Shown here one piece after another: positions 29,907 to 37,431 of a stretch of DNA of 38,577 bases. The notes beneath the pieces are model-generated. The model saw only the letters and a list, made by a program, of their open reading frames with translations. It was not told the DNA's origin and did not search any database. The stretch's first letter is position 1, and every line of letters begins with the position of its first letter. The stretch comes from an uncultured Prevotellaceae bacterium. GTDB lineage: Bacteria > Bacteroidota > Bacteroidia > Bacteroidales > Bacteroidaceae. The translations under genes were made by a program, and so were the position numbers. The stretch lies in contig CAMNIN010000037.1 of assembly GCA_946540735.1 (NCBI GenBank), positions 1 through 38,577 on the forward strand, in the 5' to 3' direction.

Positions 29907-31460
29907 ATGAACACCCATTACATGCAACGTCTCGACTGGCTGATCCTGGCCGTCTATTTCATCATCCTCCTTTGCATAGGCATCTGGGCCAGTATGCGGC
30001 GCAAGAAAGAGAGCAGTCTCTTTTTAGCTGAGCGCTCGCTCCGTTGGCACCATATCGGATTCTCGATGTGGGGCACCAATGTCGGTCCGTCGATGCTCAT
30101 CGCCAGTGCCAGTGCGGGATTCACCACAGGCATTGTCTCAGGCAACTACGCCTGGTATGCCTTTGTCTTCATCGCGTTGCTGGCCTTTGTCTTCGCGCCA
30201 CGCTATTTGGGAGCCAACATCAGTACGCTGCCTGAGTTCATGGGACTGCGTTTCGGGCAGTCGACCCGCAACATCCTCGCATGGTATACCATCGTCACCA
30301 TCATCATCTCATGGCTGGCACTGACTCTCTTCGCCGGAGGCATCCTCATCCGGCAGGTTTTTGAGATTCCGATGTGGCTGTCGGCCCTCATCCTACTTCT
30401 CATCTCGGCATTCTTCACGATGATGGGGGGGCTGAAAGCCGTGGCCTACACCAACGTCTACCAGATGATCCTCCTCATCGTCGTCTCCGCCACGCTCACC
30501 ATCGTCGGCATCAGTCATGTAGGAGGCATCGGCGCACTGGTGGACAAAGTACCCGAAGACTATTGGATCCTCTTCAAGCCCAACAGCGATGAAGCCTTCC
30601 CCTGGTTGCCCATCCTCCTGGGCTATCCGGTCATGGGTGTGTGGTTCTGGTGTACCGACCAATCGATGGTACAACCCGTTCTGGCTGCCAAAAACCTTAA
30701 GGAAGGACAGTTGGGCACGAATTTCACGGGATGGCTCAAGATCCTCGACGTGCCTCTGTATATCCTGCCGGGTGTCATCTGCTTCGCCCTCTATCCCACA
30801 CTTGACAATCCCGACGAAGCCTATCTCACCATGGTAGAGAACCTATTCCCTGTCGGAATGGTAGGACTGGTGTTCGCCGTACTGACAGCATGCCTTGTCT
30901 CCACCATCGGATCGGCCCTCAATGCACTGAGCACCGTCTTCACCATGGATATCTACGTGAAGCGATTCAAGCCCGACGCCACTCAGCGGCACATCAACCA
31001 TGTGGGGCGGATAGTGACCCTCGCCGGTGCCGCCATCGCCATCATCCTCACCGTAGCGATCGACAGCATCAAAGGGCTCAACCTCTTCAACGTGTTCCAG
31101 TCGGTGCTGGGGTTCATCGCCCCGCCCATGACCGCGGTCTTCTTGCTGGGCGTGTTCTGGCGGCGCACCACCACCCTGGCCGCCAACCTGGCTTTGACAG
31201 CCGGCACGGCCTTCTGTCTGATCATCGGCATTCTCTATCTGTGGGGGCCATCGAGCGACCTGTGGCCGCACTTCATGATGCTGTCATTCTGGTTGTTTGT
31301 CATCCTGACACTGATGATGGTCATTGTTTCCCTATGCGACAAGAAGGGTGAGGTGCACGACATTCCCCGCCCCATACAGGGCAAACGGTCGGGATGGGTC
31401 ATCACCCTGTGGGCAGTCCTCGCCCTGGTGATGATCTCGCTCTATATCTTCTTTAATTGA
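29907..31460 (+). CDS. SSS-family sodium/solute symporter
   Basis: The 517-residue integral membrane protein has about 13 hydrophobic helices and sodium:solute symporter (SGLT-like) features. These include WASMRRKKESSLFLAERSLRW after helix 1, MWGTNVGPSMLIASASAGF, FFTMMGGLKAVAYTNVYQM, and WFWCTDQSMVQPVLAAKNL. It is the last gene of the locus and probably imports a mono- or small oligosaccharide released by the upstream enzymes, using the sodium gradient. The start at 29907 could be replaced by the ATG at 29922. It is followed by a palindromic repeat that may act as terminator. The sugar specificity cannot be read from the sequence. Confidence 0.9.
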   Translation: MNTHYMQRLDWLILAVYFIILLCIGIWASMRRKKESSLFLAERSLRWHHIGFSMWGTNVGPSMLIASASAGFTTGIVSGNYAWYAFVFIALLAFVFAPRYLGANISTLPEFMGLRFGQSTRNILAWYTIVTIIISWLALTLFAGGILIRQVFEIPMWLSALILLLISAFFTMMGGLKAVAYTNVYQMILLIVVSATLTIVGISHVGGIGALVDKVPEDYWILFKPNSDEAFPWLPILLGYPVMGVWFWCTDQSMVQPVLAAKNLKEGQLGTNFTGWLKILDVPLYILPGVICFALYPTLDNPDEAYLTMVENLFPVGMVGLVFAVLTACLVSTIGSALNALSTVFTMDIYVKRFKPDATQRHINHVGRIVTLAGAAIAIILTVAIDSIKGLNLFNVFQSVLGFIAPPMTAVFLLGVFWRRTTTLAANLALTAGTAFCLIIGILYLWGPSSDLWPHFMMLSFWLFVILTLMMVIVSLCDKKGEVHDIPRPIQGKRSGWVITLWAVLALVMISLYIFFN

Positions 31461-31478
31461 CGTGCTTGATAATGAATT

Positions 31479-31510
31479 GGGAGGGAGACGCCACAATGTG
31501 ACGTCTCTAC
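31479..31510. repeat. Palindromic dispersed repeat, copy 1
   Basis: An imperfect inverted repeat, GAGACGCCACA / TGTGACGTCTC around a single central A, occupies the gap between the convergent symporter and ccsA stops. A near-identical copy in inverse orientation lies at 38446-38475 (about 28 of 30 bases the same). It probably belongs to a REP-like intergenic family and may fold as a bidirectional transcription terminator. Confidence 0.75.
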
Positions 31511-31511
31511 T

Positions 31512-32297
31512 TCAGGTGCTGTAGGTATGGACAGAGGTGCCTTGCGCTGACGGCAGGTAATTGATGCCCCACCAGCACATCTGGAGTAAGACGAACGCGA
31601 TGAGGATGGCAACGAGCGCCCATCGTCGGTTGTGCGACGGGATGCGGCGATAGTGCACATAGACAAGGTAAGCCATCCACGTGATGGCGGCCCAGGTCTC
31701 CTTGGGATCCCATGACCAATAATGCCCCCAGGCCTCCTTGGCCCACAACGCACCGAAAAGCATGCCTAAGGTGAGGAAGACAAGACCCACGCAGACCAGG
31801 TTGTCGCAGATTTCCATCTCCTCGACCGATGTCTTATGTCTCCTCACGAAGAGCAGATAGACAGCCATCACGGCCGCAGCGCCCATCATGGCATAGGCAA
31901 ACATGTAGACGATGACATGCGGAGCGAACCACGGACTCTGAAGGGCGGGCATGAGCGTCTTGGAATGAATCTCCGGTTTGAACAGATTGACGCAGATGAA
32001 GACCAATGCCAGGACAGCGGAAAAAGTAAGGATCCACTTGTATCTCCACCGGGAATAAACGATGATGCCCGAGAGCGGCAGGAAGAAGGAATACCACAAC
32101 CGCGTCTCACCCATGGTGCGGAGCGGTGGCCGTTCCAGCGAAATCCACATCCCAATGATGAAGGCGAAGAAAACGAGCAGTCCGGCGATGGTCATCCCGT
32201 ATGCCATGCGTGGTTTGTCTTTCCACGCTGCGAATGCACCGGCAGCCCACGACAAGACGGCAATGACCGCAAAATAGATGAAATAATCCCAACTCAT
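31512..32297 (-). CDS. ccsA: Cytochrome c biogenesis protein CcsA
   Basis: The 261-residue integral membrane protein is the CcsA half of the system II haem-delivery and ligation complex that attaches haem to apocytochromes c in the periplasm. It has about eight hydrophobic helices and the tryptophan-rich haem-handling motif WGHYWSWDPKETWA, with flanking conserved histidines. The start at 32297 (MSWDYFIYF) was chosen because it overlaps the resB stop by ATGA, showing translational coupling; the longer frame would add a hydrophilic leader lying inside resB. Its natural clients are the NrfH and NrfA cytochromes encoded just upstream. Confidence 0.93.
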   Translation of the reverse strand: MSWDYFIYFAVIAVLSWAAGAFAAWKDKPRMAYGMTIAGLLVFFAFIIGMWISLERPPLRTMGETRLWYSFFLPLSGIIVYSRWRYKWILTFSAVLALVFICVNLFKPEIHSKTLMPALQSPWFAPHVIVYMFAYAMMGAAAVMAVYLLFVRRHKTSVEEMEICDNLVCVGLVFLTLGMLFGALWAKEAWGHYWSWDPKETWAAITWMAYLVYVHYRRIPSHNRRWALVAILIAFVLLQMCWWGINYLPSAQGTSVHTYST

Positions 32298-33178
32298 GCT
32301 TGTTCCCTCCTTACGCCCAGCAAAAACATCGACACCGCCCCCAGCAGCATCATTCCGATACCCGTATAGACCACGTTCAACCACGGGTCGCTCACCAGTT
32401 CAAGAATGCTGACCTGACTGTTTTTTCCCATCGCCGTGTCATAACCATACTGATAGATTTTCCATCCCTCCACCACGACAGGTTTGTTGACATCCACTGT
32501 CGTATGGATATTTTTTCCAGATTGGGTAAGGACCTGAATCTCAGAGGCGAAGCGCTTGGGCGACCCATCGTCATATTCCTCCATGATGAATTTCTCCAGT
32601 TGGATGGCGAGAGGCAGTTCCACCACTTTTTGTTGCGTGTCAAGAGCCCTCCATTCTGGTTGGTCTATGGTGGTAATCATTTTAAGCCTTTGCATATCGG
32701 CATTGCCCAGTGTCCCGCAGACCAGGGCGATGAAGAGGCCGAGGTGGTTGAGCATGAAGGGAAGGTCGCGACGCCAACTGGTCAGATGACGGAAGCGTTT
32801 GATGACCACCATCCCCACGATGACCATGAGATAAACGTAGATGAGAACAAAAGGCCAGAACGTCAGCATGTTGTTTACCCAGGAACCATCAACGGTCTGC
32901 CGTGTCAGTCCCATAACCACTGTCAAGATCACTCCATATATCATGGCCGGCACAGCAGCGGCATGCGATGTGAGGAAACGGAAGGCATAAACTTTTCCTG
33001 CCGTGAGGGCCATAGCTATGATCATCAACAGGAAACAGACAAGCACAACACCATTCACGGGCCAGTGGAAGGCATCCCAGTCCACAGGTCCGGCACTGAT
33101 TTCGAGCATCAGTCCTGCGATAATCAAGCCTCCTCCAATCAGGAAGCCTTCAGGCAATTTCCAAGGTTTTTTCCACAT
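32294..33178 (-). CDS. resB: ResB-like cytochrome c biogenesis protein
   Basis: The 294-residue membrane protein is the ResB/Ccs1 partner of CcsA. It has several N-terminal helices, a periplasmic beta-rich part (LPLAIQLEKFIMEEYDDGSP, VDVNKPVVVEGWKIYQYGYD) and a final helix (VVYTGIGMMLLGAVSMFLLG). The VxxNxPxxxxGxxxYQ pattern is typical of ResB. Together the pair would export or present haem and join it to CXXCH motifs. A good promoter lies directly upstream, and ccsA follows with a 4-nt overlap. A hairpin separates this unit from nrfA. Confidence 0.88.
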   Translation of the reverse strand: MWKKPWKLPEGFLIGGGLIIAGLMLEISAGPVDWDAFHWPVNGVVLVCFLLMIIAMALTAGKVYAFRFLTSHAAAVPAMIYGVILTVVMGLTRQTVDGSWVNNMLTFWPFVLIYVYLMVIVGMVVIKRFRHLTSWRRDLPFMLNHLGLFIALVCGTLGNADMQRLKMITTIDQPEWRALDTQQKVVELPLAIQLEKFIMEEYDDGSPKRFASEIQVLTQSGKNIHTTVDVNKPVVVEGWKIYQYGYDTAMGKNSQVSILELVSDPWLNVVYTGIGMMLLGAVSMFLLGVRREQA

Positions 33179-33214
33179 AAGAAGATTGTATGGTCATGCT
33201 AAATGAAAGCAGAG

Positions 33215-33245
33215 CAAAGGTAAACAATTCTGATTAATCCAACAA
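33215..33245 (-). promoter_or_regulatory. Promoter of resB-ccsA
   Basis: On the minus strand TTG (33243-33245), a 20-nt spacer and TACCTTTG (33215-33222) form a canonical Bacteroidetes promoter, with a leader of about 30 nt to the resB ATG. This indicates that resB-ccsA can be transcribed independently of nrfHA. Confidence 0.65.
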
Positions 33246-33322
33246 GAATTTCAAGCGGTATTATTTCGGATCAAGGAACCCGATGAGCGTGAGTGAATGT
33301 GAAAGAATGTGGGAGAGTATGC

Positions 33323-33351
33323 AAAGAGGCAGGTTTTCCTGCCTCTTTTTT
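33323..33351. terminator. Terminator after nrfA
   Basis: AAAGAGGCAGG, a TTTT loop and CCTGCCTCTTT form a perfect 11-bp stem 3 nt beyond the nrfA stop. The T-run is longer on the + strand, so it works best in that direction, but the stem can also stop the leftward nrfHA transcript. Confidence 0.8.
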
Positions 33352-33353
33352 GA

Positions 33354-34886
33354 TTAAATTTCAATCAGTTTCCCGTTTTTCTTGGCCTCTTCGATCCATT
33401 TCGGAACGACAGTATCGAGGAACTTCTTTTTCTTCTCCTTCAGTTTGGGCATATCGAGACCGATAGCTGCCTGGGCTTTTGCCTTGGTGGAGTAGTCAGG
33501 TACGGGGATGTCGCCTATATGTCCATGTTTGGCAGCTACCTTGGCGATGAGCAGGCGCGCCTGTTGTGCGAAGTCCACGCTGTGTGAGAGGAGTCGTGTG
33601 ACCTCCTGCGGGGCATGGAATGTGGCACCATGGGATGCGATGGCATAGTCCCACCGCCACTGACTCTTGCGGAGCAGATCCTGGATTGGTTTCATCTCTG
33701 CATCAGTAGCGCCCTTCTCGATGATGAATTTAGCCTCGAAATGCGCCCTTGCCAGTTCCTGTTCGGCGCGGTCGCGCACCTCTGTGCATTTCTCCTGACG
33801 GTCATACACATTCTGGCGAAGCACCTCTGCGTCCTGACGGTGACAAGTCTGGCAGGTACGGTCGATATTGGCCAACGGCGACATGATGTGATGGTCGCTG
33901 AACTTCACACCGCCCTCGCTCTTGTAAGGCATGTGGCAGTCGGCGCAACTCACGCCACGCTGAGCATGGATGCCTTGCAGTGCAATCTCGTATCCTGGAT
34001 GCTGAGCCTTGAGAATAGGAGTCTTGGAGAGCGGATGGATGTAGTCATAGAATCCAATGCTGTCGAAATATTCCTCAGCAGCCTCGCAAGTCATACCCTT
34101 GTCCTGCGGGAACATCAGGTAATTGGCCTTTCCGGGGTTCTTGGAATCATCCTTCTTGATGAAATAATACTCCGTGTGGCACTGGGCACAGACAAGTGAG
34201 CGCATCTCCTGATGAGAGGCCTTGCGCACATCCTTACCGGCCCGGGCCCATGCCTCGTATAGAGCCGGACGGGCAGGACGCAGATCCATTGTGCGGGCGT
34301 CGTGACAGTCGGAGCATCCTATCGTGTTGACAATCTCGCTGCCCAGTTCGCTCCATTTGGCAGCATAATAATTTGTGGGGTCGAAGACCGATTTAGAGCC
34401 GCTCAATTCACGCATCATGCGCGGCACATCCGGTCCCTTGCAAGTCCAGCAAGTAGCCGGTTGCATGTCATCATCACCGTCGATGCCCGGATTTCCCGTG
34501 CGCAGGATCTTGCGCAGATCGTCAAGGCAGTGCTTGTGTCCTCGTGGGGTGTTGTAATGTCGTGAGAAAGCGTATCCAGCCCACAGCACGACCATTTCCG
34601 GACGTGCCTCAAGCACATCCACTTCCTGCGACGAATTATACTTCGATACGAATGATGTGTCCTCGGTCATCGCCCAGGTCTCATACTCACGGGGGTAATC
34701 CGCCTTGAATTTCTCATTCTGGGCAATGATGGAGTCGGTGAACTCCGTCCGCTTGTTGTTGAAAACGCTTGCTACCTCGGCCCGACGCTCCATAAGGGAC
34801 GAGACGAGCAGTCCCAACAAGAAGACCACCACCATTGAACCTCCGAAGAGAGCCCAGCCTTGCCATTTTTTCAATTGCTTTGCCAT
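33354..34886 (-). CDS. nrfA: Ammonia-forming cytochrome c nitrite reductase NrfA
   Basis: The 510-residue pentahaem cytochrome reduces nitrite to ammonium with six electrons at the outer face of the inner membrane or in the periplasm. An N-terminal signal/anchor (about 12-32) is followed by the five haem sites: CWTCK (146-150), the lysine-ligated catalytic haem unique to NrfA, then CSDCH (191-195), CAQCH (233-237), CADCH (314-318) and CQTCH (345-349). The signature KSEGGVKFSDHHIMSPL follows the fourth site. All five are intact and length is normal. It is encoded 47 nt downstream of nrfH, its electron donor, and its haems would be attached by the CcsA/ResB pair encoded beyond it. Confidence 0.97.
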   Translation of the reverse strand: MAKQLKKWQGWALFGGSMVVVFLLGLLVSSLMERRAEVASVFNNKRTEFTDSIIAQNEKFKADYPREYETWAMTEDTSFVSKYNSSQEVDVLEARPEMVVLWAGYAFSRHYNTPRGHKHCLDDLRKILRTGNPGIDGDDDMQPATCWTCKGPDVPRMMRELSGSKSVFDPTNYYAAKWSELGSEIVNTIGCSDCHDARTMDLRPARPALYEAWARAGKDVRKASHQEMRSLVCAQCHTEYYFIKKDDSKNPGKANYLMFPQDKGMTCEAAEEYFDSIGFYDYIHPLSKTPILKAQHPGYEIALQGIHAQRGVSCADCHMPYKSEGGVKFSDHHIMSPLANIDRTCQTCHRQDAEVLRQNVYDRQEKCTEVRDRAEQELARAHFEAKFIIEKGATDAEMKPIQDLLRKSQWRWDYAIASHGATFHAPQEVTRLLSHSVDFAQQARLLIAKVAAKHGHIGDIPVPDYSTKAKAQAAIGLDMPKLKEKKKKFLDTVVPKWIEEAKKNGKLIEI

Positions 34887-34933
34887 AATACGATATATTT
34901 TTTGTTTTTTTACTCATAGACAGGAAACGGGTA

Positions 34934-35545
34934 TCACCTCCCCATCATCTTTTGCAACCATTCAGGAACCGGACTGGGTGGCAACGGAACCTGACTTTCT
35001 GCATTCGGCGTGGATGAAAGAGAATTCATCCCACCATGAGGAACGCTGCGGTGGCAATCCCAACATGCCTTGCCCTCCCCTCTCTTGGACATCATGAAAT
35101 CAATTTTACCTGTTTTGACAAACTCCTGATTGAGTTGTGAATGACACCTAATACAATTGTCCATGATCACCTCAGCCGACAAATCTTCTGCCATAATGGC
35201 CTGCCGTTCGGTATGCGTGACGAAATAGGCCACATGTTTCAATCCATCCATCGCCTTGAACCCATATTTCATAGCCAGATTCTGATGAGGCACATGACAA
35301 TCGTTGCAAGTAGCGCCATTAGACTTCGCATCAACTCTTCCGTGACTTGAATGACTCCATGAAGCATAATACGGAGTCATGATATGGCAGTTGACGCAGG
35401 CAGCCGGATCATCACCTAAATAAGTGTGTGCGCGGAGAAGATAGATGAACAGTCCACCCAATCCGACGATCACTCCCGCTACCACAAGCAGCCCGATCTT
35501 TTGTCTGTAGGAGAGCAAATCCTTGATATTCCGAATGATTTTCAT
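34934..35545 (-). CDS. nrfH: Cytochrome c nitrite reductase small subunit NrfH
   Basis: The 203-residue membrane-anchored tetrahaem protein passes electrons from menaquinol to NrfA. One N-terminal helix (about 17-38) precedes four haem motifs: CVNCH (50-54), CNDCH (80-84), CIRCH (131-135) and CWDCH (161-165). The chosen start (MKIIRNIKDLL) lies 20 nt from a TATTTTTG box at 35566-35573. A longer frame from 35578 would begin upstream of the predicted transcript start and is therefore unlikely. The Pro-rich C-terminal tail (about 185-203) is of unknown purpose. It forms an operon with nrfA and is divergent from a Crp/Fnr-type regulator gene. Confidence 0.94.
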   Translation of the reverse strand: MKIIRNIKDLLSYRQKIGLLVVAGVIVGLGGLFIYLLRAHTYLGDDPAACVNCHIMTPYYASWSHSSHGRVDAKSNGATCNDCHVPHQNLAMKYGFKAMDGLKHVAYFVTHTERQAIMAEDLSAEVIMDNCIRCHSQLNQEFVKTGKIDFMMSKRGEGKACWDCHRSVPHGGMNSLSSTPNAESQVPLPPSPVPEWLQKMMGR

Positions 35546-35565
35546 CGTATTCTCATAATTTTGGT

Positions 35566-35573
35566 CAAAAATA
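35566..35573 (-). promoter_or_regulatory. -7 box of the nrfHA promoter
   Basis: TATTTTTG on the minus strand fits the TAnnTTTG consensus, but no TTTG lies 19-21 nt upstream. The missing -33 element suggests that the promoter depends on an activator, plausibly the divergently encoded Crp/Fnr protein. Confidence 0.5.
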
Positions 35574-35595
35574 CTCATTAATGAGGATACATAAT

Positions 35596-35611
35596 GGCCA
35601 CATTTGTGCCC
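35596..35611. promoter_or_regulatory. Candidate operator for the Crp/Fnr-type regulator
   Basis: GGCCACA-TT-TGTGCCC is an inverted repeat with 7-bp arms and one mismatch. Its centre lies about 43 nt upstream of the expected nrfH transcript start, near the class II activator position used by Crp/Fnr proteins (about -41.5). Function is inferred from position and symmetry only. Confidence 0.35.
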
Positions 35612-35660
35612 ACAGCTAATTAAAAGTTGTTAAAATACCTAAAAAACGCCCCGTAAAGCG

Positions 35661-35668
35661 TAATTTTG
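35661..35668 (+). promoter_or_regulatory. -7 box of the Crp/Fnr-type regulator gene
   Basis: TAATTTTG precedes the ATG at 35691 by 22 nt and matches the Bacteroidetes -7 consensus; no clear -33 element is present. It lies within an inverted repeat, AGCGTA (35657-35662) and TACGCT (35685-35690), the right arm of which abuts the start codon. Confidence 0.45.
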
Positions 35669-35690
35669 CCTAAAATATAAGAAATACGCT

Positions 35691-36374
35691 ATGGATATTG
35701 ACACGCTAAAAGGACTTCAGGCCTGTCCACTCTTCAAGGGCTTGGGTGAAAATGACATCATTTCGCTCATGCACAGTGTGCGCTACCGTCTACTCCGCTA
35801 CAAGAAAGGTGAGATTTTCGCATTCGCTGGTGATGAGTGCATGCATGCCGATATTGTCATCAGTGGTGTGATGTCGGCGAGGATAGAAGGAAAGTCCAAC
35901 CGCATTGTCCGTATGCATACCCACGCTGTTGGCAGTATGCTTGCCCCTGCATTCTTGTTTGCCAACGACAACCTCTACCCTGTGACGATAGAGGCGACGA
36001 CGAATGTCACGATACTCCGCATGCAACCTTTGGATGTAGAAGCTATGCTTCACCAAAGCGACTTGGTGGGAATGAATTTTGTCCGCTTGCTCAGCAACAA
36101 TATTGCCTATCTTACCCACAAGGTGAGTTTCATCACTTTGAGTATCAGGGAGAAAATCGAACAGTTTATCAAAACCGAGGCGCACAAGCAGCAGTCTACG
36201 CGTATCCGTATCACCATGTCGCGTCAAGAAATGGCCGATACCTTCGGCATTCAAAAGTATTCCCTCCAGCGCTGCCTCAGTGAGATGCAGAAGGAGGGGG
36301 TCATTCGTCTCGACGGAAAATACATTGAGATCATGGGAAGATCAAGAACCGAGAAAGACAGCGTCAGAAACTGA
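35691..36374 (+). CDS. Crp/Fnr-family transcriptional regulator
   Basis: The 227-residue protein has an N-terminal cyclic-nucleotide-binding-like beta-barrel (about 12-125, YKKGEIFAFAGDECMHADIV and RMHTHAVGSMLAPAFLF), a long dimer helix and a C-terminal winged helix-turn-helix (about 170-215, MSRQEMADTFGIQKYSLQRC). It lacks the N-terminal cysteine cluster of oxygen-sensing FNR, so the signal may be nitrite, NO or haem rather than an Fe-S cluster. It faces nrfHA divergently and is the best candidate for its regulator. The last 11 bp overlap the end of the convergent beta-flower-like gene. The family is certain; the target is an inference. Confidence 0.9.
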   Translation: MDIDTLKGLQACPLFKGLGENDIISLMHSVRYRLLRYKKGEIFAFAGDECMHADIVISGVMSARIEGKSNRIVRMHTHAVGSMLAPAFLFANDNLYPVTIEATTNVTILRMQPLDVEAMLHQSDLVGMNFVRLLSNNIAYLTHKVSFITLSIREKIEQFIKTEAHKQQSTRIRITMSRQEMADTFGIQKYSLQRCLSEMQKEGVIRLDGKYIEIMGRSRTEKDSVRN

Positions 36375-36882
36375 AGAAATCGAAGAAATAGATCATCGCG
36401 GCCCATTTCTGGTTCACCATGTTACGGACCATGCCTATACAGCGGCCATCCTTGAAGATGTCGCCGTTGGAACGTATCTGTCCGACGTTGCGCCCGTCCT
36501 TGAACACATCGCCGTTGGAGCGCACCTCACCCACTTTTCGTCCGTTCTGGAACACATCACCATTGGAACGCATCTCGCCGGAAGTACGTCCGCTGACCAC
36601 CACCTCACCATTGGATTTCGCCCTGCCGACATTCCTACCGTTGATAAAGATATCTCCATCAGGCCGGATATCGCCCACATGACGTCCGCCGTACCACAGT
36701 TCCATATTTTTCTGAGGATCGGCATTTACACGACTGGACAAAGAAGGAGTTTCGCACTTGGCGGGAGTACAGGTAGTCGAAGCCTTGGCTGCAGCGACAA
36801 AATAAATAGGTTCGTGCATAGCGAATGCCATAAGGCAATTTGCCATGAATACCAAAAGAATAGACAAAACTGATTTTTTCAT
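36364..36882 (-). CDS. Secreted repeat protein of five-fold beta-flower type
   Basis: The 172-residue protein has a signal peptide (about 1-21, LMAFA), a short Cys-containing linker (CTPAKC) and five 16-residue repeats (residues 66-145) with the pattern GRxVGxxRSNGDVFxD. A partial sixth unit and a hydrophobic end follow (AAMIYFFDFFSF). The five-repeat Gly/Asn pattern fits what annotation pipelines call a 5-fold beta-flower protein; its function is unknown. The start at 36882 was chosen because it opens the signal peptide and lies 23 nt from a good promoter. Its stop overlaps the end of the convergent regulator gene by 11 bp. Confidence 0.75.
   Translation of the reverse strand: MKKSVLSILLVFMANCLMAFAMHEPIYFVAAAKASTTCTPAKCETPSLSSRVNADPQKNMELWYGGRHVGDIRPDGDIFINGRNVGRAKSNGEVVVSGRTSGEMRSNGDVFQNGRKVGEVRSNGDVFKDGRNVGQIRSNGDIFKDGRCIGMVRNMVNQKWAAMIYFFDFFSF
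36448..36687 (-). repeat. Five tandem 48-bp repeats in the beta-flower-like gene
   Basis: The repeats correspond exactly to the five 16-residue units of the encoded protein. The last two or three (RSNGDVFKDGRNVG and similar) are most alike at DNA level, so unit gain or loss by slippage is possible. Confidence 0.75.
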
Positions 36883-36905
36883 AAGCGCAAATGAATTGTT
36901 GTTTG

Positions 36906-36936
36906 CAAAATTAGAAATTAAAAGCGAATCCACAAA
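36906..36936 (-). promoter_or_regulatory. Promoter of the beta-flower-like gene
   Basis: Minus-strand TTTG (36933-36936), a 19-nt spacer and TAATTTTG (36906-36913) match the Bacteroidetes consensus. The leader is about 20 nt. Confidence 0.65.
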
Positions 36937-36983
36937 TGTTTTTGCTTACTTAACTTTTTTTGTATATGGCAATCAACCATGAA

Positions 36984-37015
36984 TTTGGCAGATTGACAAA
37001 AAAATGGTATTTTTG
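36984..37015 (+). promoter_or_regulatory. Promoter of the small membrane protein/patatin operon
   Basis: TTTG (36984-36987), a 20-nt spacer and TATTTTTG (37008-37015) match the consensus fully. The box ends only 8 nt before the ATG at 37024, so the transcript would be leaderless or nearly so. Confidence 0.65.
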
Positions 37016-37023
37016 CCGCGGTC

Positions 37024-37431
37024 ATGAAAGACAGTGGATCGAAAACGGCAAAACGACTGATGGTGGTGCTGGCCTTGCTGGTGTTGCTGATAGGCGGTGT
37101 GGCATGGGTCAGCAGCGACAAGGTGATGCTCCGGCGCCTCATCAACCAATGGGGAAGATGGCGGAAGGAAAAGCCTGCCGTGTATCATGACTACGAAGGA
37201 TACAGCCCAGGAGCCAACCGCAGCCGCGTGGAAGAAGATTTCAACAGATACTATTATTATATTGCGCCTGCGCGCGACGAGATGCTCAATTCCGACCCGG
37301 AGATCTATTTCAGACAGGACCATGAGGCCATCGCCCCTCAGACCACCTTCGATGAAGAACAATACTGGCGTGAGAACCCTCTCACCTTCGACGAAGACAT
37401 TCCCGACAACCAAGAAGCGACAATCCCATGA
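37024..37431 (+). CDS. Small membrane-anchored protein of unknown function
   Basis: I do not recognise the family. The 135-residue protein has a basic N-terminus (KDSGSKTAKR), one hydrophobic helix (about 13-29, VVLALLVLLIGGVAWV) and a hydrophilic, acidic remainder with a tyrosine cluster (FNRYYYYIAPARDE). It is expected to be anchored in the inner membrane with its bulk in the periplasm. The start lies unusually close to the promoter; a downstream ATG at 37060 would remove the basic residues before the helix and looks less suitable. It overlaps the patatin-like gene by ATGA, suggesting joint translation and a related role. Confidence 0.7.
   Translation: MKDSGSKTAKRLMVVLALLVLLIGGVAWVSSDKVMLRRLINQWGRWRKEKPAVYHDYEGYSPGANRSRVEEDFNRYYYYIAPARDEMLNSDPEIYFRQDHEAIAPQTTFDEEQYWRENPLTFDEDIPDNQEATIP

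Noticed and set aside
35546..35578. Longer NrfH starting at 35578
   Set aside because: The predicted promoter box 35566-35573 lies within this extension, so the codon at 35578 would not be transcribed from it.
36448..36687. 48-bp tandem repeats as a regulatory or CRISPR-like array
   Set aside because: The repeats are in frame, without spacers, and encode the five structural units of a secreted protein.
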